Of a stretch of 64,000 bases of DNA, positions 37,201 to 50,217 are shown piece by piece. The notes below the pieces were generated by a model that saw only the letters and a program-made list of their open reading frames with translations, was not told the origin of the DNA and ran no database searches. This stretch comes from Theristus sp. LFF4_11. Taxonomy: Eukaryota; Nematoda; Chromadorea; Monhysterida; Xyalidae. How positions within the stretch are numbered: position 1 is the first letter of the stretch; each line of letters opens with the position of its first letter. Where the stretch lies: contig JASANC010000991.1 of NCBI GenBank assembly GCA_030248135.1, positions 93,028 through 157,027 of the forward strand, read 5' to 3'. The position numbers and the translations under genes were made by a program.

Positions 37201-40200
37201 AAAAGTGATCAATGCAAAACGGATTTGACGACAAAGTTACCTCCTTGCTCCTGTTCAAGCAAGATGAAAAAAGTGGCAAACCGAAAAAAAATTGCAAAGC
37301 TCCGCTCTCGGTAGCGCCAACGTTTGACATTCTGGATAAAAAAAGGCGAATCGGTTTCAACAAAAAAGGACTAATGAAATTGGTTTTGTGACTGGCCGTG
37401 CTCGTAACGGCATGGTCGCAGCAGAGAGGAACCAAAAAAGACTGGCATAACATGCGTACTGAATAGACTAATGATAACGAAGGCTGAGTAAGCGAGAGAA
37501 CCCATCTGTTAAAGCCGCTACTATCACAGCACGGTGCTATTTCTTCGAGGCCGTTACTCTGGTGCCCGGAAAAATTTTATTTTACTATAACGCCGTTTTA
37601 CAGTTCACTGCAATCAAGTGTGTTGTAACAAACGGGCCGGAGTTCAAGCAAATTCCAAAATACTAATACACGCAATCTCTATGCTTATATTTGCCATGCC
37701 TCGGCTGCTAGTTTAGTTAGCAGGGCACCCTGGGACCTAAAGAGCGTACGTGCTAGGTTACGTTTTCCGGCCAAGCTTACGAGTGATGCTTGCATTAAGT
37801 TCAAGTTCGGAGTTAAACTGTAGTACTATACTATTCATTTCAGCTACACATGAAATAGCAAAACGCCAGAATAGTGCATTGGGTAGTTAGCGTAACTATA
37901 GCTGAGCCATTTTGGTGAATGAAGGATAGTCCTGTGGTTAAATTGTTCCATCAAACACGAGGTGAATTCGTTGAAATGGTGTGACGTCTGTTCTGACATC
38001 AATATTTTTTTATGACAGACGACCAGGACGGAAAAACGGAACTAGTCTACGAGTATGAAGCACTAAAATTCAAAAATAACGACGGAAAACAATTTCTGAC
38101 AGAAACTAGGCCATGTAGCACTAACGCTGCATAAATGTATCCTCCTACTAGGCCATGGTTGTAGTAACGTATACTACTATCGAAGCGTTTGTGAACAGCC
38201 TCCACCCGTCTCAAGGTCTCCGTCGTCAACAACTCAGCCTAGCCGCATGGGCATGACATGGCACTCTGAAGCATCGCTTAAATGGCTTCATTTTATTGCG
38301 CATGAAAGATGGCACAGACGCGCACACACGATCAAACAATCCAGCGCGCTGCATTTGCCACAGAACGACGAGAAAACGAACTAAAAATGCAAAATAATTC
38401 GCGCAATTCACAAGCAGGCCGTGAGTTTCACAAGTTTCTTCTTCTCCGCGAGGAAAGTTTGCATCGAAATTCTATGTCACTACTAATTCTGGCCACTCCT
38501 ACACTGGACGAAACAGTGCAGGCAGTCATGGAAGAAACGAACGGGAAGGATGAATGAAACCAATTTCAAGATGGATAACTTCTCGAAAACAAAAAAAATC
38601 CGACCGCACACTAAGTGCTCCGGCACATTATGCAACGTGGAAAAAACATACGCTCACAAGGGACAACAACAATAACGTTCCTATCTGACGCGCGCTTTCT
38701 CTCTCTTTTGCTGTCGGTTTCAAGACATTCGGATCAAGCTGCTAAAGTATCCAGATCTCTGAGTGGGACATGATGCGAACTCAGACAGAGTTGAAAACAC
38801 GCTCCATATATATATAGCTGCTAACTCGATTTTGCTGACCGGGGCTTATGAACTAGTACGGCTATGGAAACAACAGCGCGAACAAGACGCAGCTGAAGTC
38901 TCATGTGGACACATTTGAGCGAGGGTGTCACGGAAAGAACAAAAACACAGAAAGGTATCAATAAAAAAACACGCTCTCAAGAACGTAAAACCTAAAGCTA
39001 CTAGAGTGATATGCTTTCCGACTTTCTACTGAAGCACACCCACACTACATACCCGAAAACTGTGGCAATGTTTTCTGAATGCTGCTACTGTACGCTGAAT
39101 ATCAAATCAATCCAAGAACCAAGAGCCTCAGAACAATAATAAACATATACGTCCATACTTTTTGAAACGCGACCTTAAAGCTACCGATCAAGCAGCAATG
39201 AAATAAAACAAAGCTGAAACAACTAAAACTGCTTAATGCCCACGATAAAAAATTTCTCTGCTACTAAACAAAAAAAAAATGAACGGTAGAAAGGCAAACT
39301 GAAAATGAGTCCGTGAAAAAAAGAACTCAAACAATGATGTTCAATACGCTGAGACAGCATGGGAATTTACTTTGAAGCAAACCAAGTCAGTACTTAGAAC
39401 TTAGAAGTAGACTTCGAAAAGCGCTGTGTGCGAAAAAAACTAATAACCACCAGTGCTGCTCAACACTACCGAGCAAAAAAGGATGCTTGAAATAAATATT
39501 TTTCATGACCAACCGACAACAACAGCGGCAAATCGCCTGCCGGACAGTGCACAAGACAACGCGTGCTGTGTCTCTAAACACTGCTCCAGACGGGAAGCGA
39601 GCTTCCGAAATGCACAGCGTTGCTCAAAGCGTTCTATCGATCTAATGACACAGTCGTCGTTCTCAACTGCTTTACCATTCTTTGAACCGTCGAGACAACG
39701 AACAATCAGAATTTCAAAATCACGAATCGTATCAATATTGCGTTCACGAACGATTGAAATTTCAAAATCTTCCAGCGAGTGGTGTTAGTTGTGAAAAGTC
39801 TCGCTGTTCTCATGAGTCACCCTGTACGAAGGAGCAGAGAATTCTGGGAGGTCGGAACTACTAAGCGGCTTGCGCGAGAAATGAGTAGTGAAAGAACTTC
39901 TTTGAACATCCTTTTGAAATCATCACTCTCATGCAGAAAAACAAAACAGCATACAGGGATTGGAAGCTACTAATGATCTGTAGACAGTCACTGAACATTT
40001 GAAACCACATTGGCAAAATCATCACAGTCTTTTCATTGCAATGAACGTTTCAAATTTAACACGTATACGAGTTGTTTCCGCTGATTGGTTGAGACCGCAC
40101 GGTGTGGCCAATCAGCGAGCCATGAGCGAGCACTGAGTGCCAAGAAAAAGTTGCGTTCATTTTTTGTGAGAACAGATATGATGAGAATGTAAAAAGTAAA

Positions 40201-43200
40201 AAGTTGCCACGAAAACGTACACGACATTGACGAGATCCAACGGTCGATCCGGTTGCTCGGGGAAGATCGGGTGCGAATCGTCGGCCAGCAGTGGCGCGCA
40301 CTTAAGGGATTTGTTGATCGAATGACCCAGCTGTTTCACGGGCGATTTCTGGAAAGAAATTCAAAAACGCATTGAAAGAAAATTTGGTCGAAAATGGTTC
40401 AATGGTCTTGCTTCATTTTTTCTTGCTGGCCGCTCCATGAGTCTTTCCCGCTACAACAACAGTACAATATTGAACAATGGCATAGGCATATCGCCCGCAA
40501 AGTAAAAAAAACAACAACAATCCAATTCAGAAACTAAAACTAAACTTACGAAATTAAAGAAAACTCGAACCCACCAAAAATAAAAAAAACATGATGCAGA
40601 AAAAACGGGTGTTGGGTAAGACGCTTGTGAAATTATAAACACAAAAGAAAACGACGAACAAAGGTGGAAACGACAGAGAGTTTGCGATCTTGCAGCTAGT
40701 TATTATTTTTTGAAGTTTTTTTGCAACGGGGGACTTTGCTGCCACGGGACAGTTTCAGGAACTGTCGAACACACATAAACGATTGCCATTTTCAAATCTG
40801 GCGGCGCACACTGATTGGCTGCTGCGCATATCGGACAACCAATCAGCGTGTTCATCATAAAGAACAAAACCAACTCAAATTAAAAAAAAAATCCAACGTT
40901 TTCAGTTCATTCGCATGTGTGTGTTCGACTGGCTGGTGCAGCTAACAAACAAACTCGGCACACAACAAGCTAGCTGGCACTAGCACTACTACTGAGGCTG
41001 GACTGATACTATAAAAAATACACTGCGGTATCACAGGCTTACAGAAGAATAAATAAATGCACTTGCTCCGAAAAATCGACAACAACAACAAGTCGCAACA
41101 GATTAATCATTGGTGATTGTTGACAACGGACCACGTGAATCAACCTCAAAAGCAAGGCGATACGATTGCGTTCAATCAAGACTGTTCAAATGAAGTTGAC
41201 ACGTCTAATAAATCAGACTGTGCAGCGCTGGTGGCTTATATCCAGTTGGCAAGGCAATATACAAACGCCAAACTAGTTTCCATGAATCACAATTGCCGTC
41301 TGGCAATCGGAAAGTGCAAAGTTTTTTTTGGATTCGGAAAATGCTTTTTTGATGAAGGACGAAATTGTGCACATGCAGTGATGCAAACGAGTCTAATACC
41401 GGTTGTGCATGCTGATTTGTGCGACATAAAATACCAAAAAGTGCTGACAACTTTCCAGGTTCAAATGCGACTGATTTATTGTGCAAACGACATCATTTAT
41501 TACAGAAATATTTCTAAACTGCAATAATTTGTGGCACGAGAAAGAAAAAAAAACACTTTGAATCGATTTTTACAAAATATAAGATTCTTAAATTTACGTA
41601 GCCTTTGAGCTGTCACCGCCAAAAATGTGTGTGTGAAAAAAGCGATTGGAAGAAAGCAAAGATTTTGTGAATGCAGAGTTGGCAACGATGTAAAACGGAA
41701 TCGAAATTTTCAAGCTGTTTCAAACTTTTAAAAGAATCATCATTGAAATTCATAAAATTTTCCAAAGCGCCTAAATTGCCTATTTTCAAGAAAATCATGC
41801 TTGACAACAGAAACCCTACTTTTCACCATAGCGAACCCACTGCAATAAATGCGAAGAAGAAACACGCAAAAAAAGTAGCGTTTCGCGTCCAATTACAGTT
41901 ACCATCCAATATCCATTGCAACTCCACACATACCAGCCATAACATCAACGAATCCCAAAACTTCAGCAGCATAACAGGAAAAAAATTACGAGAAAATCTA
42001 CAGACAAAATCACAGATACGACTCCTTGACACGAACGTGTGTAGCAGCTTGTTTGCGAAGTTTTCGGCCGCGAAACTGAGAGACAGAAAATAACAAAAAT
42101 TAAACAATAAAATTTGAATAAAAACACAGCCAGAATGTCGTAGCCTGCCTCACATAGAAACGTTCCTAAAATCTCAACAACTCATCATGAACATTGCAAC
42201 AATACACCAAAATGGAAGCCTCGATTGCCCGGATGTATCAAAATCCAGTTTGCCTAGCAACGCCTCTAATCCAACGTTTGCCCATCACTCCCATTATTCC
42301 AACCGAAAAGTGAGAAATGATATGTTTATTGTCCAGCTCGGTTTTTATTACAGCGCATTCAGGAATAAAAACCAGTCAATAAAACATTACCGAAAAAGGT
42401 CTGAGTCGCGACAACCTCACACTGAACTCAATTCTATTCATTCTGACAAAACCATTAGGTCCATGTTTTTGAAATTTGAATCCTTTTGAGAATACTAAAA
42501 CAAAAATTGAAACAACACAAACCATACAAACATACTGTCCAATCTCCAATCACCATAAAATCATTCAGACGCTGTTTCATATGCAAAGTACATTGTCAAA
42601 CCAAACCCAAACACTGCCAAAGTCATCATTTGAGGCTCAAATGCCAGTTTGTTAATTGGAACAACAGGTTATAATTCAAGAAAGCACCTTTAAAAAACAA
42701 AAAAACTCTTGTCAGAATTGCAAAAATCTGCAAAATCTTTCTCCAGATAGAGTTCAATACGAAATCAGTTGAAGAAACGCAGACTCGAAAACCCAAAGAC
42801 AGCGTCGAAGTTAAAAAAGACCACCTTTGCTGAACAAAATTAGCAATCAGAACGTTAAAAAATCAAGAAACTTTCACAAGACGTTCTCGCTGTCAAGTCG
42901 CGAACGAAATTCCAGAGAAAATGCACAACCTCCACCACACACAAACACAGATCTGCACGGTCACTTCACCATACACCCACCACACAGTGGACAGATCACA
43001 CGAAATTGAAACTGAAACCCGTTCCTACGCACGCCACGTCAAACAAACAAAAAAAACGGATACCACCGAAAAACCAACAAGCACAAACACGCACACGCAC
43101 ACCGCCAAATCGTGGGGGGCGAAGAAACTTACAGCCGACTCGGCGCTACTGACAACGGTGACATTATGCGGGTGTAGCAACATTTGTTGCAACTCCGCAG

Positions 43201-46200
43201 GATTGTTGTTGCTGTTAGCAGCGAGGGTGTTCGCTTGCAACACCACCGGCACGTCGCCGACGTCGAGGCGATCGCCGCGCGCAGCGCCCTCTGGCGGCCG
43301 ACTGGTGCTGCTGGTGCCGGTGCCGTCAACCGCCACCGGCTGCAGACAAAATTGTGAGAGAGCGAAAGAGACGAAAGTTTGCGAAGCATCGAGATTGTTA
43401 GAAATGCTGCCCAGCGAGCCGGAACAACGTTAGCACACACAGTCAGTGTGAATGAACAAACGTGTGCGGGGGCACCAATATTGCAGAGACCGCTGTCAAA
43501 CAGGAAAACCGCTCGGGCGATTTGCTCTGGACCAATCAGGGCATTTCGCAAGTGTTTTGTGTTTGACAGTTTGAAAGTTTAGAAAGTGAGACAAATAGCA
43601 CTGAACATTCGAATACGATGACAGCAGCAATCAATGAAGTTACCGATAAAATGGACATTATGCCCACAAAAAAGGATTCGATTGTTGGAAGTGATAGAAA
43701 TGAGAAATTGATACAATTAAGGGCGGATTGGATACAAATAGAAACGGTACAACCGATTAAAAAAAACAACCATGACACATTGGAAGAGTTGCGGGTTAGT
43801 GAATGTTCGATCCAAAGAAAATACCACCGCCCATGCTGATAAGTTTCACGAACAGTTTCCAGAAACCAGTTGCATTACAAAAAAATCGGGGCACGGACAA
43901 GTAATGGCAAGCAAATTACGGTTTAATGAAGTCGGTGAGAAATGATGAAAAACGAATATTATGTTTTTATTCACAAGATTTTTTTCTCATTCTCATTTTC
44001 AATTTTCACAAAAAACACTTTTTTGCAGAAAACCCTTTCACTGCTCATCGATTGATCTACCTGGCAAATAGCGTGGTTGTGGTGGATTGTCAAAAACTCC
44101 ATCATTGTTGGTTGACAAAACGTGAATCCTGAACCGCGCACAATGCTCACTTACATACGAGCTGTACTCCTTCATTTCGTGTTGATTCGTATGCGAGCCG
44201 GAGGTACGGCCGCGCCAGAAGCAGTCCTGACACAGCTGATAGGTGTGACAACGCTGGCACCGGTAACGGAAGCCACTGAACGAGTCGCGTCCACACGCGT
44301 CACACACGACCGGGTGGAACACTGACGGCATTGATTGATTTATTTCATATTCGACACATTGTAAAGCATGCACAATAGACAACGTGTGTTGTGCTCTAAG
44401 GTTGTGTTTCCCGCAGTGCCCGACATTCACCATGCTCAGTGGAGGCCATTCGATGCAACAAGGGCAGCCACATGAGACACGGCGGACACGGATCGGCCAT
44501 GAGAGCGTCGAGGAACGCGTTCACGGTCACCCTGGCCGTCGTCGCGAAGCACGTCTTCGGCAGCGTCTCCGTGTAGCCGAACGTCGGGCCCTCGAACACG
44601 GCGGTTGGCAACGCCAGCACCTCGCGCAGAAAGTCGACGAACTTCGCGTAGTCCATCACGCCGGCGTGGTCGCTGATTTGCGAGAAGATGTCTGCGCAGG
44701 AAAGATTGTGGGTAATAGTGGTTTTCTTTTGCGAGTGGAGTTGTTGTTCATTGCCCAGATGGGATAGGTAGTGACGCAAGTTGTCCGATCGAGCGGGTTC
44801 GCGGTACACCACGGTAAACCACCACACAGGTACGCGGTACACCACACCTCCCCTCGCAAAGGTATGACTGGTGTCCACAACAAGTCTGAATGCCTCGAGA
44901 AAAAAGGTTCAGCAAAAAAGTTCCAACTCACATCTGAGTTTGTCCAGGAGTTTTCCGGCGCACAGCGCTGCCAGTGCCACTTTCAGGGAGAACACTCGTA
45001 GTTTTCCACTGTCTTCCCTGAAATGAAAACAGAAATCATTGGAACAACAAACGAAAACTTTTTTCAACCATAAAACGTAAAAATTCATCAAACATTATTT
45101 CAATTGGCAATTCGTTGCTTCTAAAAACAATTTGAGCACGTTGGTTTTAATTGTTGAACACGTGGACTTGTGGAAGAGACGGGGGGAAATGCAAATATGC
45201 AAATTATACGGCTTTAGAACTCACGGCAAAACTCTAGCTGATTCTCAACGGCAAGGCACAGTCGAACTCTAAATTATGGGCTGTCATCTGATTAATTGGT
45301 GATCACGTGATGCATGCTTTCTGTGCAGTACAGAATCAGCGAATAGCCTTTAATTTCGAGTTCAACTGTACACAGTTACAATGTCCACGGACGTGTACAA
45401 ATGCTAACATAACCAACAAAAAGACACATTTTTTCAAATGAATAAAGTCATAGAAGTTAGCTGTTCCTATCCTTGCACTACAACTGTTACCCAAAGAAGT
45501 TGGTTGCAATTGCAAACTTGCACGCATTCGGTGAAAACGGAATACCTAATCAATCGGTGGAGCACAACGAAACAGAAACCGAAAATATCAACAAACCAGC
45601 CACGATTCTATGATTAAAAAGATACAGAAAATCAAGATGACAAGACACAAAAGGAGCAGCGCAAAAAACCACACAAAAACAGCACATAAGTTTAGCCAGT
45701 GATTGTTTGTTTAGTGGTAGACGTACCGGCGTTCTTGCCAGAATTTATACCTGTTCGAAAAGAAAATAAACGAGAAACGGATCGAACCGAAGAAAATATA
45801 GTGAAATAAATGAATAGCGTGGAGAAAAACTTGGCGGTTACGATTAAAGCGAACTGACAAATGTCCGTTGTGATGGGTGAAATGCCGGAATCCAGTCAGT
45901 TATTAATTGAATCATGCGTTACGGGGTTAGCTGGAAATTAAAAAAATACCGTGTAAAAAGCGCTTACCGATCATAAGCACCGAGAAGAAAGCTGAGCAGC
46001 ATGGCAATGGATTTGTCGGTGTCAATCTGCTGCGCCACCGGTAGTCGCTTGTTCAAATTGTGGTAAATCGTGCTCAGCAACAGTTCCACACGACTCGTCT
46101 TCACCTGATAAATCAATAAAGTTTTTTGATGGTTCTCCGCATTTCAGTCCAACCAACATAAAAAAATATTGTTTTGGTTTTTTTTGGTTTTGCGGCGGCG

Positions 46201-47151
46201 GCGACTCAATGACATAGAAAGGAACATGGTCTCGGTTTCAGGCTTGCGGCGGCAACCCAAAATTGTCAAAGTGACCGTGTCGTTGTCGTATCAAAGTGAC
46301 TCGGGCCACTTTGCCCATTTTGAATTCCCGCCGCATGAAAGTATGAAATTACTTGTCTATCTGTGCGCGCATTGAGTCGCAGAACTATAAAAAACAACGT
46401 CGCAGAAGAAAAATTTGAAAAAAAACCACACACCTCAGCAGCATAGTCAATTGCGTTCAATCCGTTCTCTCGAAATGATTCGATGACATTCCATATGTCC
46501 ACTAAATGCACTGAAAACAACCCGAAAAGTTTCATTTAACACGACAAATTTCAGCATCAGAACAGAAAGGAAACTGCGGAGCTCACGATTCCACAAAACG
46601 TTTTCACGCCCGAAACTCACAATTTGCCTTTTTCTGTAGAAACCTCAGCTTGCATGCGGTGCGATACGTCGCAAATCGAATAGAATCGAAATTTTGCTCC
46701 CCTGAAGAAACGACGAATTGAGAAATTATCAGAAAATAGAGCCGATACATGCTATGTTCAGCGAAACAAGCCCCTGTTCAGCTAAACTGGGCAGAGGCAA
46801 AAATGAAGGGGTCTGGTAATGAAATTTGGACAAAAGATATCAGTGATCATGGAGGTCAAGATGAGGTCCGTTCACCCCGTCACCAAACCACCGGCCGGAG
46901 TTTGGGTACGTTTGGTTTCTGAAACCGGTGGGGGTGGGGTGGCCGTGTTGCGTGGGGGAACCAGCGCAGCAACAAACAAAAAAGTGTAATCTGATTTGCT
47001 GAATGGCGCAGCAAAATCAGAATCTAATCCACTCGTTTGTTGACCAAACATAAAGCAACCGACTCAGTTCGGAAATCAGCTGCTGGTAATCATTCTTCGA
47101 CAACGACTGCGTGCTGTAGCCAGAGCTGCCGACGTCAGACATTATGGTCAT
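34290..47151 (-). CDS. DTN (dystrobrevin): Dystrobrevin (dystrophin-complex protein), 17 exons, 767 aa
   Basis: Cytoplasmic scaffold binding dystrophin and syntrophins at muscle membranes and synapses. Exons on the minus strand: 47151-47064, 46701-46621, 46510-46434, 46104-45968, 45750-45727, 45017-44932, 44691-44431, 44321-44155, 43339-43133, 40348-40221, 36729-36637, 36498-36405, 36136-36024, 35768-35561, 35289-35209, 34897-34591 and 34441-34290. All phases agree over 2304 nt. The EF-hand-like region (residues about 30-250) contains [28 protein letters not shown] and [18 protein letters not shown] zinc finger follows ([36 protein letters not shown]). Then come [15 protein letters not shown], a coiled coil ([31 protein letters not shown]) and the family motif [16 protein letters not shown]. 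The C-terminus is Pro/Gly-rich. Exon 5 is a 24-nt microexon. Exon 9 adds 69 residues after the ZZ domain. An earlier in-frame ATG choice (47142) is possible. Confidence 0.95.
45727..45750 (-). other. 24-nt microexon of dystrobrevin
   Basis: Encodes YKFWQERR between GAYDR and EDSGKLRVF. It is flanked by ttcgaacag and gtacgt. Both neighbours join in frame with or without it (the CG|G phase is kept), so it looks like an optional cassette. Confidence 0.65.
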
Positions 47152-47223
47152 CAGCGGATGATTGAGGGTGTTTTTTTTTGGGGGGGGATTTTTTTTTTTT
47201 ATTTTTGTTTTTTTTTTTTTTTT
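47152..47223. repeat. T/G homopolymer tracts
   Basis: Runs of T and G (including G8 and T18) border the fold-back element that follows, next to the dystrobrevin start codon. Confidence 0.8.
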
Positions 47224-48195
47224 TTATCTAAAAATGCGGGAGACGCATATAAAAGGAGGAATATGGCCTTGTGTAAGCAGTGAAAGACTTGGCTCGACAA
47301 CGCTTTTCAAGTCTCTGATGTGGTACACACGGATACAAGTACATAAGAGTTATATTTTTGCGCCGCGTTTGCTGTTTAAAAGCTTGCTGAAAAGCGTAAA
47401 AACTTTGAAGTTATTTTTCAATTGTCCTCTTCAGTTTAGTCTAAAATCACACCATGTGCGAAATTCTGTAAATTCTGTGCAAAAACAGAAACATCAGAAA
47501 TTGCAAAATATTGCTGCATGTAGCTTTATCGTTGTTGTTGTTGTTGTTTTGTTGGGATTTTTAGGCGATGTTTTTAGCCAGGGCTAACCCAGAGAAGCGT
47601 ACAGAACGCCATTGAGTAGGGCGCCCATTGAGTTTTCTCTGTCATTAAGTGCCTACATACCCCTCGGCGGGGCTCGATCCCCCGAGCGCACAGACTGTAG
47701 TCTAACGCACTACCACCAGGCCACGAGGGTGACAATTGTTGTTGTTGCTAACGTACGCACCGCTGTGCATACAGCAGCACCAGTGCAAAAAGTGTTGTCT
47801 TTCGTTGATTTTCACCCTTTTTACCAAACTCTTGTGACAGGATAAACCGGTGAGTCATTGCCACAGAAGGAGACCTTGCGTTCCCCAACGCCTCTGCGAT
47901 ACACTTTGTGCAAACCAGTGTCAGCGATCTAAAGTCTGATCGTTATTTTAGTGGTTTTAGTGGTCGCTAAATGCTAGAAAAAAAGCAAATGTGAAAGTTT
48001 CATTTGTCTACAATGTACGAGGGTTGCCACTTCCAACCGAAATAAAAAATAAACGGCGCAAAAATATGACTCTTATGTACTTGTATCCGTGTGTACCACA
48101 TCAGAGACTTGAAAAGCGTTGTCGAGCCAAGTCTTTCACTGCTTACACAAGGCCATATTCCTCCTTTTATATGCGTCTCCCGCATTTTTAGATAA
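47224..48195. mobile_element. Fold-back element with about 135-bp inverted arms carrying a nested repeat
   Basis: The left arm starts ttatctaaaaatgcgggaga and reads gcatataaaaggaggaatat, then agtctctgatgtggtacaca, to about 47360. The right arm (about 48057-48195) is its near-perfect inverse, ending tctcccgcatttttagataa. The interior holds copy B of the Pol III-like repeat. There is no transposase ORF; reading frames inside are artefacts. It lies just upstream of the dystrobrevin start and abuts the 149-bp satellite. Confidence 0.88.
47531..47733 (-). repeat. Dispersed Pol III-promoter-like repeat, copy B, with tRNA-like part
   Basis: Read on the minus strand, 47733-47663 resembles a tRNA. 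It has box A-like tggcctggtggtag, a hairpin agactacagtct, box B-like ggatcgagcc, and paired ends ccctcg/cgaggg. The anticodon arm does not fold properly, so it is a tRNA-derived element or pseudogene, not a working tRNA. The rest (47531-47662) matches copy A at 27921-28058. Confidence 0.65.
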
Positions 48196-48285
48196 TATTC
48201 TGACTTTTACATAAGCCCCGAAGGTCGGACCAAAATCACAATACGTTGGTCACACATTCTTCTAAACCCCGGACAACTCAGGTTT

Positions 48286-50210
48286 TTCATTTTTCGTTTT
48301 TAGGCCAATTTCGCCTATGCTATTTCTACGCCCCATTCGCCCAAAATCGTCACGATTCAGTACCTAGAATTGCTCACATAAGAAAACTGACCCAAAAGCA
48401 GTGATCGGCGGTTGAATTACCCTGGAAAACACAGTTTTCTTGTTTTTCATTTCTGGACCGGTTTCACTAAATTCCACGGCCGATTCGCCCGAAATCGTCA
48501 CGATTCGGAATCTAAAGTTGCTCACGTAAGAAAACTAACCCAAAATCTGTTATCAGCGCATTGAATTACCCCGGAAAACACAGTTTTCTTGTTTTTCGTT
48601 TCTGGACCGATTTCGCCAATTTCCACGGCCGATTCGCCCGAAATCGTCACGATTTAGTATCTAGAGTTGCTCACATAAAAAACTAACCCAAAATCCGTGA
48701 TCAGCGCATTGAATTACCCTGAAAAACACCCTTTTATTGTTTTTCGTTTCTGGGCCGTTTTCGCCAATTTCCACTGCCGATTCGCCCGAAATCGTCACGA
48801 TTCAGCACCTAAAGTTGCTCACGTAAAAAAACTAACCCAACATCTGTTATCAGCGCATTGAATTACCATGGAAAACACCGTTGTTTTGGTTTTTCATTTT
48901 TGGACCGATTTCGCCAATTTCCACGGCCGATTCGTCCGAAATCGTCACGATTCAGTACCTAGAATTGCTCACATAAGAAAACTAACCCAGAATCCGTGAT
49001 CAGCGCATTAAATTACCATGGAAAACACCGTTGTTTTGGTTTTTCATTTCTGGACCGATTTCGCCAATTTCCACGGCCGATTCGCCCGAAATCGTCACGA
49101 TTCAGTATCTAGAGTTGCTCACTTAAAAAACTAACCCAAAATCCGTGATCAGCGCATTGAATTACCCTGAAAAACACCATTTTCTTTGTTTTTCGTTTCT
49201 AGACCGATTTCGCCAATTTCAACGACCGATTCGCTTGAAATCGTCACGATTCAGCATCTAAAGTTGCTCACGTAAGAAAACTAACCCAAAATCCGTGATC
49301 AGCGCATTGAATTACCCTGGAAAACACCATTTTCTTGTTTTTCGTTTCTAGACCGATTTCGCCAATTTACACGGCCGATTCGCCCGAAATCGTCACGATT
49401 CAGCATCTAAAGTTGCTCACGTAAGAAAACTAACCCAAAATCCGTGATCAGCGCATTGAATTACCCTGGAAAACACTATTTTCTTGTTTTTCGTTTCTAG
49501 ACCGATTTCGCCAATTTCCACGGCCGATTCGCCCGAAATCGTCACGATTCAGCATCTGAAGTTGCTCACGTAAGAAAACTAACTCAAAATCCGTGATCAG
49601 CGCATTGAATTACCCTGGAAAACACCATTTTCTTGTTTTTCGTTTCTAGACCGATTTCGCCAATTTACACGGCCGATTCGCCCGAAATCGTCACGATTCA
49701 GCATCTAAAGTTGCTCACGTAAGAAAACTAACCCAAAATCCGTGATCAGCGCATTGAATTACCCTGGAAAACACATTTTTCTTGTTTTTCGTTTCTGGAC
49801 CGATTTCGCCAATTTCCACGGCCGATTCGCCCGAAATCGTCACGATTCAGCATCTACAGTTGCTCACGTAAGAAAACTAACCCAAAATCCGTGATCAGCG
49901 CATTGAATTACCCTGGAAAACACCATTTTCTTGTTTTTCGTTTCTAGACCGATTTCGCCAATTTCCACGGCCGATTCGCCCGAAATCGTCACGATTCAGC
50001 ATCTAAAGTTGCTCACGTAAGAAAACTAACCCAAAATCCGTGATCAGCGCATTGAATTACCCTGGAAAACACCCTTTTCTTGTTTTTCGTTTCTAGACCG
50101 ATTTCGCCAATTTCCACGGCCGATTCGCTCGAAATCGTCACGATTCAGCATCTAAAGTTGCTCACGTAAGAAAACTAACCCAAAATCCGTGATCAGCGCA
50201 TTGAATTCCT
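48286..50210. repeat. 149-bp satellite array, about 12-13 copies
   Basis: Tandem units begin attaccctggaaaacaccat and contain cgatttcgccaatttccacg, gccgattcgcccgaaatcgt, cacgattcagcatctaaagt and aacccaaaatccgtgatcag. Starts at 49311, 49460, 49609, 49758 and 49907 give an exact 149-bp period. The first copies (48286-48860) are the most diverged and the 3' copies nearly identical. No stable coding frame is present. Confidence 0.95.
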
Positions 50211-50217
50211 ACGGACT

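Noticed and set aside
41117..41527. 136-codon + strand ORF inside a dystrobrevin intron
   Set aside because: AT-rich, no domain, opposite strand to a confirmed intron and no splice support; probably chance.
47162..47587. + strand ORF rich in Phe/Gly
   Set aside because: It is read from homopolymer runs into the arm of a fold-back element; low complexity, no family and no splice context.
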